Of a DNA stretch of 64,000 nucleotides, positions 1 to 7,891 are shown one piece after another. Positions within the stretch are counted from its first letter, which is position 1. Each line of letters starts with the position of its first letter. Position numbers and translations under genes: made by a program. Location of the stretch: NCBI RefSeq assembly GCF_006337065.1, contig NZ_CP040872.1, forward strand, positions 3,224,001 through 3,288,000. The letters run 5' to 3'. The notes below the pieces were generated by a model. It ran no database searches. It had not been told where the DNA came from and was given only the letters and a program-made list of their open reading frames with translations. Source of the stretch: Agromyces laixinhei (GTDB lineage: Bacteria; Actinomycetota; Actinomycetes; Actinomycetales; Microbacteriaceae).

Positions 1-584
1 ACGAGGTCGTTGACCTTTTCGCCGTCGATCACCTTGAGCTGCGTTCCGAGCCAGCGGATGGGCGACTCATCGGAGAGCCGCTCGGGAACCGTGCTGAGCA
101 GCGATGCCAGCCCTCGTGCCAGGAACATCATCGCCAGTGTCGCGATGAACGGCTGCACGTTGAAGTACTGGATCAGGATGCCCGAGATCAGGCCGAAGAC
201 GGCACCGAACGCGACCATGAGCACGATGACGAGATACGGATTCCACCCGGCGCTCGAGAGCATCACGCCCGCGACGCTCGAGAACGCGATGATGGCGCCG
301 ACCGAGAGGTCGATCCCGCCCGTGAGGATCACGAACGTCATCGCCACGGCCAGCACGATGAGGTGCGCGTTGTTGATCAGCAGGTTCGACATCGTGTTGA
401 ACTGCAGGATGCGCCCGTAGGTGACCTCGCCGTAGATCACCATGGCCACGAAGATGAGCACCGCGGCGATCGTCGGCAGTGCCGAGGGGTTCGTGCTGAG
501 GATGCGCCGGAACCACCCCGCGAAGCCGGTCGCGGCGGTCGGGGAATCGAGGGTCTGCGACTCGGGAGTCTTCACGTCGGTCAT
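1..584 (-). CDS. CUT2 sugar ABC transporter permease, YjfF-like (3' end cut by window edge)
   Basis: Inner-membrane permease of a ribose/galactofuranose-class (CUT2) importer. The first 194 residues are visible. They show a short cytoplasmic N-terminus (MTDVKTPESQ), several hydrophobic segments and the hallmark TGGIDLSVGAI loop of the RbsC/YtfT/YjfF permeases, followed by QPFIATLAMMFLARGLA. It is the fourth gene of a minus-strand operon (binding protein, ATPase, two permeases). Its ATG overlaps the TGA of the upstream permease in an ATGA junction, which indicates translational coupling. Two different permeases after one ATPase is the layout of ytfQRT-yjfF, so galactofuranose or another furanose is the likely cargo. 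Given the arabinofuranosidases nearby, arabinofuranose is an attractive alternative, but that is inference. Confidence 0.9.
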   Translation of the reverse strand, partial: MTDVKTPESQTLDSPTAATGFAGWFRRILSTNPSALPTIAAVLIFVAMVIYGEVTYGRILQFNTMSNLLINNAHLIVLAVAMTFVILTGGIDLSVGAIIAFSSVAGVMLSSAGWNPYLVIVLMVAFGAVFGLISGILIQYFNVQPFIATLAMMFLARGLASLLSTVPERLSDESPIRWLGTQLKVIDGEKVNDL

Positions 585-1681
585 GCCGGCACCTCCTGCT
601 TCGTCGACTCGGTACTGCTACTGGATTGGATGGGCTCGGGTGTGCGTGGTCGTCGACGACGGACGAACCAGCTGCGCACGCGCTCCGACTGGAGCAGGCA
701 GAGCACGACGATCACGATCGCCTTGAACGCGGGTGTCGCCGACGAGGAGATGCCGAGGAAGAGGATGGTCTTGTCGAGGGTGGCGATCAGGAGCGCACCG
801 ACGACTGCACCGCCCAGCGAGAACTTGCCGCCGGCGAGGGAGGTGCCGCCGATCACGACCGCGAGGATCGCGTCGAGCTCCATCTGGTACCCGGTGCGGG
901 ACACGTCGACGGTCATCACCGTGCCGACCGACATGATCCCGGCGACGCCGGCGAGCAGCCCGCTGACGATGTAGACGGTCAGGAGCAGGCCCTTCGGCTT
1001 GATGCCGGCCATGCGGCTCGCCTTCGGGTTGATGCCGGTCGCCTCGATCATGAGGCCGAGGGCGCTGCGCCGCACGACGAGGCCGACGATCACGACGATG
1101 AGGATCGCCAGGAGGAAGACGACGGGCAGCCCGATGAGGAAACCGTTCGCGATCCATTCGAACGGGTCGTTCGAGGCGGCCGTGTTCTGGCCCCCGGTGA
1201 TGACCTTGGCGAGACCACGACCGGCGAGCATCATCACGAGCGTGCTGATGAACGGCTGCAATCCGACGTAGGCGACGAGCACGCCGTTCACTGCGCCGAG
1301 CACGGCACTGACGATGAGGGCGAGCCCGACCGCCGCGAGCATCGCGCCGCCGGATCCCGTGTCGGAGGCGCTCTTCAGGAACTCCATGGAGACGGCTCCG
1401 GACACCGCCATGATCGAGCCGACCGAGAGGTCGATGCCGCCCGTCGCGATCACGAGCGCCATGCCGATCGCGATCATGATGATCGGGGCCGAGGCACGAA
1501 TGATGTCGACCATGTTGCCCACGAGGTGACCGTTGGCCGGGTTGAGGGAGACGGCCAGGTACGACGGGTCCTTCACGACGTTGAGGGCGAGGAGCGCGAA
1601 GATCGCGACGATCCCCCAGAAGAACGGCCGCCGGACGAGGTCGGTCAACCACGTCATGCCGCCGGTGGTCTGCGTGTTCAT
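581..1681 (-). CDS. CUT2 sugar ABC transporter permease, YtfT-like
   Basis: 366-residue integral membrane permease. The first membrane segment is near residues 15-35. The family loop ATGGIDLSVGSIMAVSG is present, as are the second-half QPFISTLVMMLAGRGLAK and the late GGTSLAGGKFSLGGA motif that contacts the ATPase in RbsC-like proteins. A basic tail (VRRRRPRTPEP) ends in the cytoplasm. It overlaps the ATPase upstream and the second permease downstream by four bases each (ATGA), so all three are translated as a coupled unit. With the YjfF-like protein it probably forms a heterodimeric channel. The ligand cannot be read from the sequence; the family points to hexo- or pentofuranoses. Confidence 0.92.
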   Translation of the reverse strand: MNTQTTGGMTWLTDLVRRPFFWGIVAIFALLALNVVKDPSYLAVSLNPANGHLVGNMVDIIRASAPIIMIAIGMALVIATGGIDLSVGSIMAVSGAVSMEFLKSASDTGSGGAMLAAVGLALIVSAVLGAVNGVLVAYVGLQPFISTLVMMLAGRGLAKVITGGQNTAASNDPFEWIANGFLIGLPVVFLLAILIVVIVGLVVRRSALGLMIEATGINPKASRMAGIKPKGLLLTVYIVSGLLAGVAGIMSVGTVMTVDVSRTGYQMELDAILAVVIGGTSLAGGKFSLGGAVVGALLIATLDKTILFLGISSSATPAFKAIVIVVLCLLQSERVRSWFVRRRRPRTPEPIQSSSSTESTKQEVPA

Positions 1682-3264
1682 TCGTTCACCTCCGCGATGA
1701 TGTCGTCTTCGGCCTCGACGAGGCTGCTGTGGGCGGCGGCTTCCACGCCGTGCGCCGCGATGACGTCGACGATCCTCTGGGCGGTCACGTCGGGTCCGTT
1801 CACGATCTCACCGATCTTCTGATGGTCTTTGAGCACGACGATGCGCTCGCTGAGTCGCACAACCTCCTCGAGCTCGGAGGAGATGAAGACGACCGACATG
1901 CCCTCTTCGGCGAGTTCGGCGACGGCCTCCTGGATCTCGGCCTTGGCTCCCACGTCGATGCCGCGGGTGGGCTCGTCGAGGATGAGCAGTTCCGGTTTGG
2001 TCGCAAGCCAGCGGCCGAGCAGCACCTTCTGCTGGTTGCCGCCCGACAGGTTCTTGATCGGCCGGTTCGGGTCGGCAGGGCGCACGTTCAGCGCTGCGAT
2101 GTAGCGCTGCACGATCTCCTCCTGCTCCTTCTTCGGAATCGGCCGCGCCCACCCGCGCTCCGCCTGCACGGCGAGGATCATGTTCTCGCGCACGGTCAGA
2201 TCGGCGATGATCCCCTCGTCGCGGCGATTCTCGGTGGAGAAGGCGACCCGGTGGTTCAATCCGTCGGCCGGGGACTTCACGTCGACGCGCTTGCCGTGGA
2301 TCGTGATCGATCCCTCATCGGGCCGGTCGGCGCCGTAGAGCAGTCGGGCGAGCTCCGTGCGGCCGGAGCCGAGGAGGCCGGCGAAACCGACGACCTCGCC
2401 GCGGTGGATCTCCAGGTCGGTGGGCTCGATCGAGCCGCGACGGCCGAGTCCTTCGATGGCGACGACGGGGTCGACTGCGCGATCGCGCTCCTCGGTGCGG
2501 CGGTTGCCGCCGAGCGACTTCAGCGCATCGAGGTCCTTGCCGATCATCTTGGAGATGAGGGCGTGTCGGTCGAGGTCGCGGGTGAGGTACTCGCCCTCGT
2601 ACTTGCCGTTGCGGAGCACCGTCAGCCGATCGCTGATCGCGTAGATCTGATCGAGGAAGTGCGAGACGAAGAGGATGGCGACACCCTGGTCGCGAAGCGT
2701 GCGCATGACGCGGAAGAGACCCTCGACCTCTGCGGCGTCGAGGCTCGAGGTCGGCTCGTCGAGGATCAGCACCTTGGCCTTGATGGCCATGGCGCGGCTG
2801 ATGGCGACGAGCTGCTGCATCGCGATCGACAGCGACGACAGGGGCAGGTGGGTGTCGAGGTAGTCGAGGCCGAGTCGGGCGAGGGCCTCGGTGGCGGCGC
2901 GGTGCGTGGCTCGCCAGTTGATGCCGAGCAGCCCGCGGACCTCATGGCCGAGCATCACGTTCTCTCCGATGGAGAGATTGGTGACGAGATTGACCTCCTG
3001 GTACACGGTGGAGATTCCGGCGGCCTGGGCATCCGCGGTGCCGTGCAGGAGTCGCTCCTCTCCGGAGACGAGGATGGAGCCGGAGTCGATCTTGTAGACG
3101 CCCGTGAGCGCCTTGATCAGGGTGGACTTGCCGGCCCCGTTCTCGCCCATCAGGGCGTGGACCTCACCCTGGATGAGTCGGAAGTCCACTCCGTCCAGGG
3201 CTTTGACACCCGGGAACTCGATCGAGATGTCACGCATCTCGACGATGGGCAGTGGTTCAGTCAT
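1678..3264 (-). CDS. CUT2 sugar ABC transporter ATP-binding protein, YtfR/MglA-like
   Basis: Cytoplasmic ATPase with two fused nucleotide-binding domains. The first has Walker [13 protein letters not shown] and Walker B LILDEPTSSLD. The second has GLLGSGRTELAR, a degenerate Walker A typical of the C-terminal half in this family, then [16 protein letters not shown] and [12 protein letters not shown] start it at ATG 3264 (MTEPLPIVEMRDISIEFPG) because homologues begin there; a longer open frame to 3372 would cross the hairpin upstream. The resulting 528 residues match the family's usual roughly 500. It lies 125 bases after the binding-protein gene and overlaps the permease downstream. Confidence 0.93.
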   Translation of the reverse strand: MTEPLPIVEMRDISIEFPGVKALDGVDFRLIQGEVHALMGENGAGKSTLIKALTGVYKIDSGSILVSGEERLLHGTADAQAAGISTVYQEVNLVTNLSIGENVMLGHEVRGLLGINWRATHRAATEALARLGLDYLDTHLPLSSLSIAMQQLVAISRAMAIKAKVLILDEPTSSLDAAEVEGLFRVMRTLRDQGVAILFVSHFLDQIYAISDRLTVLRNGKYEGEYLTRDLDRHALISKMIGKDLDALKSLGGNRRTEERDRAVDPVVAIEGLGRRGSIEPTDLEIHRGEVVGFAGLLGSGRTELARLLYGADRPDEGSITIHGKRVDVKSPADGLNHRVAFSTENRRDEGIIADLTVRENMILAVQAERGWARPIPKKEQEEIVQRYIAALNVRPADPNRPIKNLSGGNQQKVLLGRWLATKPELLILDEPTRGIDVGAKAEIQEAVAELAEEGMSVVFISSELEEVVRLSERIVVLKDHQKIGEIVNGPDVTAQRIVDVIAAHGVEAAAHSSLVEAEDDIIAEVNE

Positions 3265-3318
3265 GGCATTCGCATTCCTGTGTGCTCGGCCGACCGTGCG
3301 GCCGAGAAGTCTCATGAG

Positions 3319-3356
3319 AACGGTGCGGGGCCCTTGGGGATGGACCCCGCACCGTT
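3319..3356 (-). terminator. Intercistronic hairpin between binding-protein and ATPase genes
   Basis: A perfect 12-bp inverted repeat (AACGGTGCGGGG / CCCCGCACCGTT) with a 14-base loop lies in the gap after the binding-protein gene. No T-run follows on the minus strand. Such hairpins usually protect the 3' end of the binding-protein mRNA or partly terminate, so that binding protein is made in excess of ATPase and permeases. That role is inference from position. Confidence 0.7.
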
Positions 3357-3389
3357 GGGGGCTCGCGGGCACGAGACCCGCGGCGTGGA

Positions 3390-4385
3390 TCAGAACTTGC
3401 GGTCGGGCAGCGCGGCCTGAGCCGCCTCGGGCGAGTCGAACGCCTCGCTCGGCACGATGATGTACGACTCGACGCTCTCGCCGGCGAGTGCCTTCTCGAC
3501 GACGTCGATCGCGGTCTCACCGAAGAGCGGGTTGTACTCGTGCACGAAGCTGAGCGTGCCGGCGGCGAGCGCCTCCATCGCGGCGAGCGTGCCGTCGATG
3601 GTCGCGATCTTCACGTCGACGCCCGGAGTGAGGCCTGCCTCCTCGACGGCCTGCGCCGCGCCGAGGCCCATCTCGTCGTTCTGTGCGAAGACGAGCTGGA
3701 TGTCGTTGTTGTTGGCCTTCAGGAGCGTCTCCATGACGCTCTTGCCCTCTTCGGCCGACCAGTTCGCGGTCTGTGCGTCGACTTTCACCAGATTCGAGCC
3801 CTCGACTGCGGTGTCCCAGCCCTCGTTGCGCTCGTTGACGACGCCGACGCCGGCCGGCCCCTCGAGCACCACGTAGTTCGCGCCTTCGGGGAACGCCGAA
3901 ACGGCCCAGTCGCCCACTGCCTCGGCCACGACGAGGTTGTCGGGCGCGATGCGGGTGACGTAGAGGCTGGGGTCGTCGGGTTCGATGCCGCGGTCGAGCA
4001 GGACCACGGGGATCTCCGCCTCCTGAGCACGGGCGAGGGAGTCCTCCCAGCCCGAAGCCTCGGTGGCGGAGAGGAGGATCACGTCGACCCCCTCGTCGAC
4101 GAACGACGTGAACGCGTCGATCTGCGACTTCTGGTCGAGGTTCGTCGCCGGGGCGTACTTCAGGTCGAAGCCCGCGTCCTCGGTGAACGTGTCCTGGATG
4201 TTCGTCTCGTTGGCCTCGCGCCAGCCGCCCTCGGGGCCGACCGCGACGAAGCCGACCGAGATGAGCTCGCCTTCGCCTGCCGCCGCCTCGCCGCCGTCGC
4301 CGCTCGCGCAGCCGGCGAGTCCGAGGGCGAGCGCCCCCGCACCGACGAAGCCGAGCAGTCCGAGCATCCGCTTCTTGTGTGCCAT
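3390..4385 (-). CDS. Sugar ABC transporter substrate-binding lipoprotein, YtfQ-like
   Basis: 331-residue periplasmic-binding-protein type I fold protein anchored as a lipoprotein. Residues 1-26 form a signal peptide ending in the lipobox LAGCAS (lipidated Cys26). The mature domain carries family motifs such as VGFVAVGPEGGWREANE near the start and FAQNDEMGLGAAQAVEEAG in the second lobe. The resemblance is to the galactofuranose-binding YtfQ branch. It is the first gene of the transporter operon and is preceded by two LacI-type operators at 4475 and 4529, so expression should follow sugar availability. Exact ligand unknown: galactofuranose by family, arabinofuranose by neighbourhood. Confidence 0.92.
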   Translation of the reverse strand: MAHKKRMLGLLGFVGAGALALGLAGCASGDGGEAAAGEGELISVGFVAVGPEGGWREANETNIQDTFTEDAGFDLKYAPATNLDQKSQIDAFTSFVDEGVDVILLSATEASGWEDSLARAQEAEIPVVLLDRGIEPDDPSLYVTRIAPDNLVVAEAVGDWAVSAFPEGANYVVLEGPAGVGVVNERNEGWDTAVEGSNLVKVDAQTANWSAEEGKSVMETLLKANNNDIQLVFAQNDEMGLGAAQAVEEAGLTPGVDVKIATIDGTLAAMEALAAGTLSFVHEYNPLFGETAIDVVEKALAGESVESYIIVPSEAFDSPEAAQAALPDRKF

Positions 4386-4474
4386 GTTCTCCTCCTTGAG
4401 ACTCTTCGACCTGACGATCGAAGAGGAAGTCCGCGTGCCTGTTCGTCAGACACTCTCGGGTGTGTGCGATCAAT

Positions 4475-4488
4475 TGTGCGCGCTAACA
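4475..4488 (-). promoter_or_regulatory. LacI-type operator (TGTTAGCGCGCACA)
   Basis: Read on the minus strand the site is TGTTAGCGCGCACA, inside a longer AATTGT...ACAATT near-palindrome (4472-4491) that resembles the classical lac operator. It lies about 90 bases upstream of the binding-protein start and differs by one base from the site at 4529. The same motif recurs near 7859, 12210, 12342, 22245 and 22281. Confidence 0.75.
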
Positions 4489-4528
4489 ATTGGTTTGGCA
4501 AGCTCGAGAGCTAGATTCGTTGCAATTC

Positions 4529-4542
4529 TGTTACCGCGCACA
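4529..4542 (+). promoter_or_regulatory. LacI-type operator (TGTTACCGCGCACA)
   Basis: Second copy, in opposite orientation to the 4475 site with centres about 54 bases apart, which is compatible with DNA looping by a LacI-family tetramer or dimer pair. It lies between the importer operon and the stop of the LacI gene whose product is the obvious candidate to bind it. Confidence 0.7.
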
Positions 4543-4602
4543 ATTATTGCTCGCCGAGGCCTCCCTCAAGCTCGCAGAATGTACCGCTGAACCTGGTCCG
4601 AT

Positions 4603-5625
4603 TCAGCGGCGCGGCGCGGCGCTCGAGGCCCGCACGACGAGGCTCGGCTCGATCAATTCGTGCTCTTCGGTCGACTCGCCCTCGATCGCGGCGATGATCG
4701 AACGCAAGGCGAGAGCGCCGAGCGCGGCGAAATCCTGCTTCACCGTCGTGAGCGGCGGCAGGAAGTGCCGGGCGTCCGGGAGATCGTCGAACCCGACGAC
4801 GCTCACGTCTTCGGGAACGCGGAGCCCGCGATCTGCGAGCCCGTGCACGAGGCCGAGCGCCATCTGGTCGTTCGAGGCGAAGACGGCCGTCGTCTCGGCG
4901 AAGTCGAAGGACGTGCCGAAGTCGTAGCCGCAGTCGGACGTCCAGTCGCCGACCACGAGACTCGCTTCGGGCAGCCCTGCGGCCGCCAGGGCTTCGCGCC
5001 AGCCCTGCGCTCGTGCCCGAGCGTCGAACCAGTCGAGCGGACCCGCGAGATGGGCGATGGACCGGTGGCCGAGTTCGATGAGATGGGAGACCGCCATGAT
5101 CGCACCGTCGCGCTGGTCGACCCCTGCGGTGTGCATCTCGGGGTGGGGTTCGGACTTGATCACGAGGGTCGGAAGGCCGCCGCTCTGCTGCCGGAGCAGG
5201 TCGAGCGACGATTCGCGAGGAGCGATCACGCAGAGGGCGTCGACACCCTGCGTGACGAGCTCGACGACACCGGCGTCGATCTGCTGGCCCTCCTCGTCTG
5301 AGACCGAGTACGCGCTGATGGCGTAGCCGGCCTCCCGCGCCGCGCTCTCGAGCGCGCGCAGCGTGCTGTTCGGCCCGTACTGCACGGGGCTGTCGACCAC
5401 CACGCCGATCCGCATCGCCCGGCGTGTCGCCAGGGCGCGTGCGATCGAGCTCGGGGTGTAGTTCATCTCGTCGATCGCGTGGAGGACGCGTTCCCGCGTC
5501 GACTCTCGAATGTTCGGATGCCCGTTCAGCACGCGTGACACCGTCATGTGCGAGACGCCCGCGACCTTGGCCACGTCGTAGATGCTCGGCCGCTGCCGCC
5601 CATTGCGCGTCGCCTGATCAGACAT
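4603..5625 (-). CDS. LacI-family transcriptional regulator, candidate controller of the arabinan locus
   Basis: 340-residue repressor. An N-terminal LacI helix-turn-helix (SIYDVAKVAGVSHMTVSRVLNG, residues about 14-35, with recognition helix around HMTVSRV) is followed by the hinge helix ARALATRR. A sugar-binding periplasmic-like domain covers the rest, with VFASNDQMALGLVHGLADRG and VSVVGFDDLPDARHFLPPL typical of GalR/LacI ligand domains. It sits just upstream of the importer operon on the same strand. It likely binds the TGTTAGCGC-type sites found in front of the importer, WxL, GH127/146 and GH43 genes. The inducer is probably an arabinose-containing sugar, but nothing in the sequence proves this. 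Confidence 0.92.
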   Translation of the reverse strand: MSDQATRNGRQRPSIYDVAKVAGVSHMTVSRVLNGHPNIRESTRERVLHAIDEMNYTPSSIARALATRRAMRIGVVVDSPVQYGPNSTLRALESAAREAGYAISAYSVSDEEGQQIDAGVVELVTQGVDALCVIAPRESSLDLLRQQSGGLPTLVIKSEPHPEMHTAGVDQRDGAIMAVSHLIELGHRSIAHLAGPLDWFDARARAQGWREALAAAGLPEASLVVGDWTSDCGYDFGTSFDFAETTAVFASNDQMALGLVHGLADRGLRVPEDVSVVGFDDLPDARHFLPPLTTVKQDFAALGALALRSIIAAIEGESTEEHELIEPSLVVRASSAAPRR

Positions 5626-5808
5626 TGCCGCTCACCTCGTTCGATCTCGTGGCCGCCGGCATCTCTCCGCGGGGGGCCGACATGTCCTGTACGTCGGCGC
5701 GGTCCCTTCGGGAACCGATTCTCACATCGTACGGCGACGACCGACGGGAGACACGCAGACAGGGCGCCACCGGCACGACGCGCCCGGTGCGCGGCACGGA
5801 ACCGGCCA

Positions 5809-6885
5809 TCAGCGCTCGTCCGCCGACGAGTTCGCCGTCCGGCGACCTTCCTCTCGTGCCTCGGCGAGCGCCGCATCGAACCGGCGGCGCGATCGCAGAC
5901 GCCCCCAGATCACGGCACCGAGCAACAGCGCGATGCCGATGATGACGATGAGCTGGGGCCACGGAACAGCCCAGACCATCACCTGTGTCGAATGGGGCTC
6001 GAGCGCCGAGGTCTCACCGTCCATCGTCACGACGGTCGCGTCGAGCGTGACGGTCACGGGCACGAGGAACAGCGGCCAGACGTCGTCGACGACCGCGGTG
6101 AGCGTCCGCGTGTCGCCGGGCAGCAGTTCCTGTCGAATCTCCTGTTCCGCCGGGAATCCCGCTCGTCGTCCGCCGGCTTCGACGATGCCCTCGGCGAGGA
6201 GGCGCGTGTTGCCCTCGTTGACGACGTCGAACGAGACGGTCATCTCTCCGGGGCGCAGCGGGTTCCATGAGAGCGTGTAGCCGGATTCGATCGTCTGCAC
6301 GGTGGCGGCGGGCGTCAACTCACCGGTCACACGGGTCAGCACGCGGAAGCCCACCCGGCTGTCGACGCCGAGGCTCGTGCCGTCCTCGGCCGACTGCCGC
6401 GACAATACGGAGGCCGTGATCCCGGCCGCATGGTCACCTGGTTCAGCCTGTTCCGGAACCTCGATGGTGAACGGGATCACCACGGTCTCACCTGCACCGA
6501 CCGTGACGTCCTCGGGAAGGCTGATCCAGGTTCCCGCCGCCACCGACTTCTGATCGGCGGGCAGGATGTCGAATCTGCCCGTGCGCGTGTAGAAGCCGTC
6601 TGCCGCGGTGAGGCTGAAGGTGACGGATTCGTCGCTGACGTTTCGCACCGCGAAGTGCTCTTCGATGCGCTCGCCGGGGTCGAGGCTGTGCTCGACCAGC
6701 GTTCGCCCGTCGGGGCCGGAGGCGTCGGCAGGCGTGACCGACCACCGAACGGCGGGAGGCTCAGCGGGATCCTCGGCGGCTCGCGCCGGCGACGACGTCA
6801 TGACGGCGAGCGCGAGCCCGCACATGAGCGCCAGCGCCAGGAGTGCGCGCAGGGATGCGCGCGGGCGAGAAAGCAGGTGAAGCAC
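5809..6885 (-). CDS. DUF916-type (WxL-interacting) membrane-anchored surface protein
   Basis: 358 residues: a signal peptide to about residue 36 (ending ARAAED), then two Ig-like beta-sandwich regions. The first contains HFAVRNVSDESVTFSLTAADG and DHAAGITASVLSRQ, which match DUF916, the domain that partners WxL proteins. One hydrophobic segment follows (PQLIVIIGIALLLGAVIWG, near residue 310) with a basic cytoplasmic tail. It would therefore stand on the outer face of the membrane. It follows the WxL-like gene in the same direction after a 76-base gap containing a strong hairpin. DUF916 proteins in Firmicutes help display WxL proteins on peptidoglycan; a scaffold role for the neighbouring glycosidases here is speculation. 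Confidence 0.75.
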   Translation of the reverse strand: MLHLLSRPRASLRALLALALMCGLALAVMTSSPARAAEDPAEPPAVRWSVTPADASGPDGRTLVEHSLDPGERIEEHFAVRNVSDESVTFSLTAADGFYTRTGRFDILPADQKSVAAGTWISLPEDVTVGAGETVVIPFTIEVPEQAEPGDHAAGITASVLSRQSAEDGTSLGVDSRVGFRVLTRVTGELTPAATVQTIESGYTLSWNPLRPGEMTVSFDVVNEGNTRLLAEGIVEAGGRRAGFPAEQEIRQELLPGDTRTLTAVVDDVWPLFLVPVTVTLDATVVTMDGETSALEPHSTQVMVWAVPWPQLIVIIGIALLLGAVIWGRLRSRRRFDAALAEAREEGRRTANSSADER

Positions 6886-6902
6886 GGTGGGTCCAGACGT
6901 CG

Positions 6903-6932
6903 GGGTCGGGGCCGCCTACACGGCCCCGACCC
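6903..6932 (-). terminator. Hairpin between WxL-like and DUF916 genes
   Basis: A perfect 12-bp GC-rich stem (GGGTCGGGGCCG / CGGCCCCGACCC) with a 6-base loop lies between two genes of the same strand. It probably attenuates transcription so that the secreted WxL-like protein is made in excess over its membrane partner. This parallels the hairpin at 3319. Confidence 0.75.
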
Positions 6933-6961
6933 GTTTCAACAGAGAATCAGCTGCCGGCCGA

Positions 6962-7603
6962 TCAGTACGCGTCTTCCCACAGCGTGAGGGTCAGCGTAGC
7001 CGAGTACGCACCGGGGGCGACGTCCTTCGGAGTCTTCAGGAACAGGTCGGCGTCGGCCTGCCACTCGCCGACGGCGTGCGCCTCGCTCGAATCGAGCGCG
7101 AGCGCGAGCAACTCCTCGCCGACGAGACCGACGTTGTTCGCCGAATCGCCCGAGCCCTGCGTCGGCTCGTCGAGCGAGGTGACGACCTCGTCACCAGGAG
7201 CGACTTCGCCGTTGCCCTCGGTCAGCAACCGAGGCACCCAGCCGAGCTTGTCGGCACCGATGTCGGGCACGCCGGAGGCACTGAACGCCGACGACTGGCC
7301 GGTCACGTACCAATACACACCCGACGGCACGTCCTCACGATCGTCGGTGACGGTCACGGTCGGCAGCACGCCGTTGAACTGACGGAGCTCGGGGTCGGTG
7401 CTGGCGCCCTCGGTCAGACTCGTGGTGTTCTCGGCGACGCTCATCGTCAGCGCGCCCACGGGCGGCAGCGCGTCGATCTGCACGTCGACCGTGACATCCG
7501 AGCCGTCGATCTCGTCGGCGATCGCGGCTCCCGCTGCGCCGATGAGGAGCATCCCGCCCAACGCACCGGCTGCGGTGCGGGCGAGCAATCCCTTCGTGTT
7601 CAT
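6962..7603 (-). CDS. Secreted WxL-domain-like surface protein
   Basis: 213 residues with a signal peptide (about residues 1-29, AAGAAIADE). The secreted part has the layout of WxL cell-wall-binding proteins: a beta-rich body with LTMSVAENTTSL, a GVYWYVTGQSSAFSASG strand, a LGWVPRL strand and a C-terminal APGAYSATLTLTLWEDAY. The final strand has only a single weak W motif, so assignment rests on overall pattern rather than a full WxL signature. I start it at ATG 7603 (MNTKGLLART) because GGAG lies seven bases upstream and a signal peptide begins at once; a longer frame to 7834 is rich in Arg and Cys and unlike a protein. The DUF916 gene downstream strengthens the call. Confidence 0.65.
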   Translation of the reverse strand: MNTKGLLARTAAGALGGMLLIGAAGAAIADEIDGSDVTVDVQIDALPPVGALTMSVAENTTSLTEGASTDPELRQFNGVLPTVTVTDDREDVPSGVYWYVTGQSSAFSASGVPDIGADKLGWVPRLLTEGNGEVAPGDEVVTSLDEPTQGSGDSANNVGLVGEELLALALDSSEAHAVGEWQADADLFLKTPKDVAPGAYSATLTLTLWEDAY

Positions 7604-7685
7604 TCCATGTCTCCATTCCCGGCCGGCGCGATGTCCGAACCGACTGCGAGCGACCGGACCATCCGATCGTCGGGTCTCGCCGAGT

Positions 7686-7808
7686 TCAGCCGAAGGCGAC
7701 TGTTCCTGGCATCCACTCCCACTGCCGTGCGGCGCGGGGTGAGGTATCGGCCACCGTCGCCCGCGCCGCGGATCGCGGCCGCAGCGGGCGGTTGGACATC
7801 GTGAGCAT
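7686..7808 (-). CDS. Possible 40-residue leader or small protein upstream of the WxL gene
   Basis: A short frame starting MLTMSNRPLRPRS and ending MPGTVAFG. It begins five bases after AAAGGTG, a plausible ribosome-binding site that closely resembles the leader of the GH127/146 gene (GAGCAAAGGGGCC versus GAGCAAAGGTGCC). It lies about 50 bases downstream of the twin operator at 7859-7885, where a first translated frame would be expected, and 82 bases before the WxL gene. It is basic and Arg-rich, with no homology I recognise. It may be a regulatory leader, a small protein or chance. Confidence 0.3.
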   Translation of the reverse strand: MLTMSNRPLRPRSAARATVADTSPRAARQWEWMPGTVAFG

Positions 7809-7858
7809 GTTGGCACCTTTGCTCTGGATCCCATGGTGGATCGACTGGCTCGAGTTCA

Positions 7859-7885
7859 TGTTAGCGCGCACTGTTAGCGGAAACA
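7859..7885 (+). promoter_or_regulatory. Twin LacI-type operators upstream of the WxL/DUF916 unit
   Basis: Two head-to-tail copies, TGTTAGCGCGCACT (7859-7872) and TGTTAGCGGAAACA (7872-7885), 13 bases apart, in the gap after the GH127/146 stop codon. They place the WxL/DUF916 unit, transcribed leftward from here, under the same regulator as the importer and the glycosidases. Confidence 0.65.
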
Positions 7886-7891
7886 AGAGTC

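Noticed and set aside
626..1822. Long plus-strand open frame rich in Asp/Glu/His/Arg opposite the permease gene
   Set aside because: The composition is that of an antisense frame in high-GC DNA; the minus-strand permease has clear family motifs and gene overlaps.
3265..3372. Longer N-terminus for the CUT2 ATPase
   Set aside because: It would translate the hairpin at 3319; homologues begin at MTEPLPIVEMRDI.
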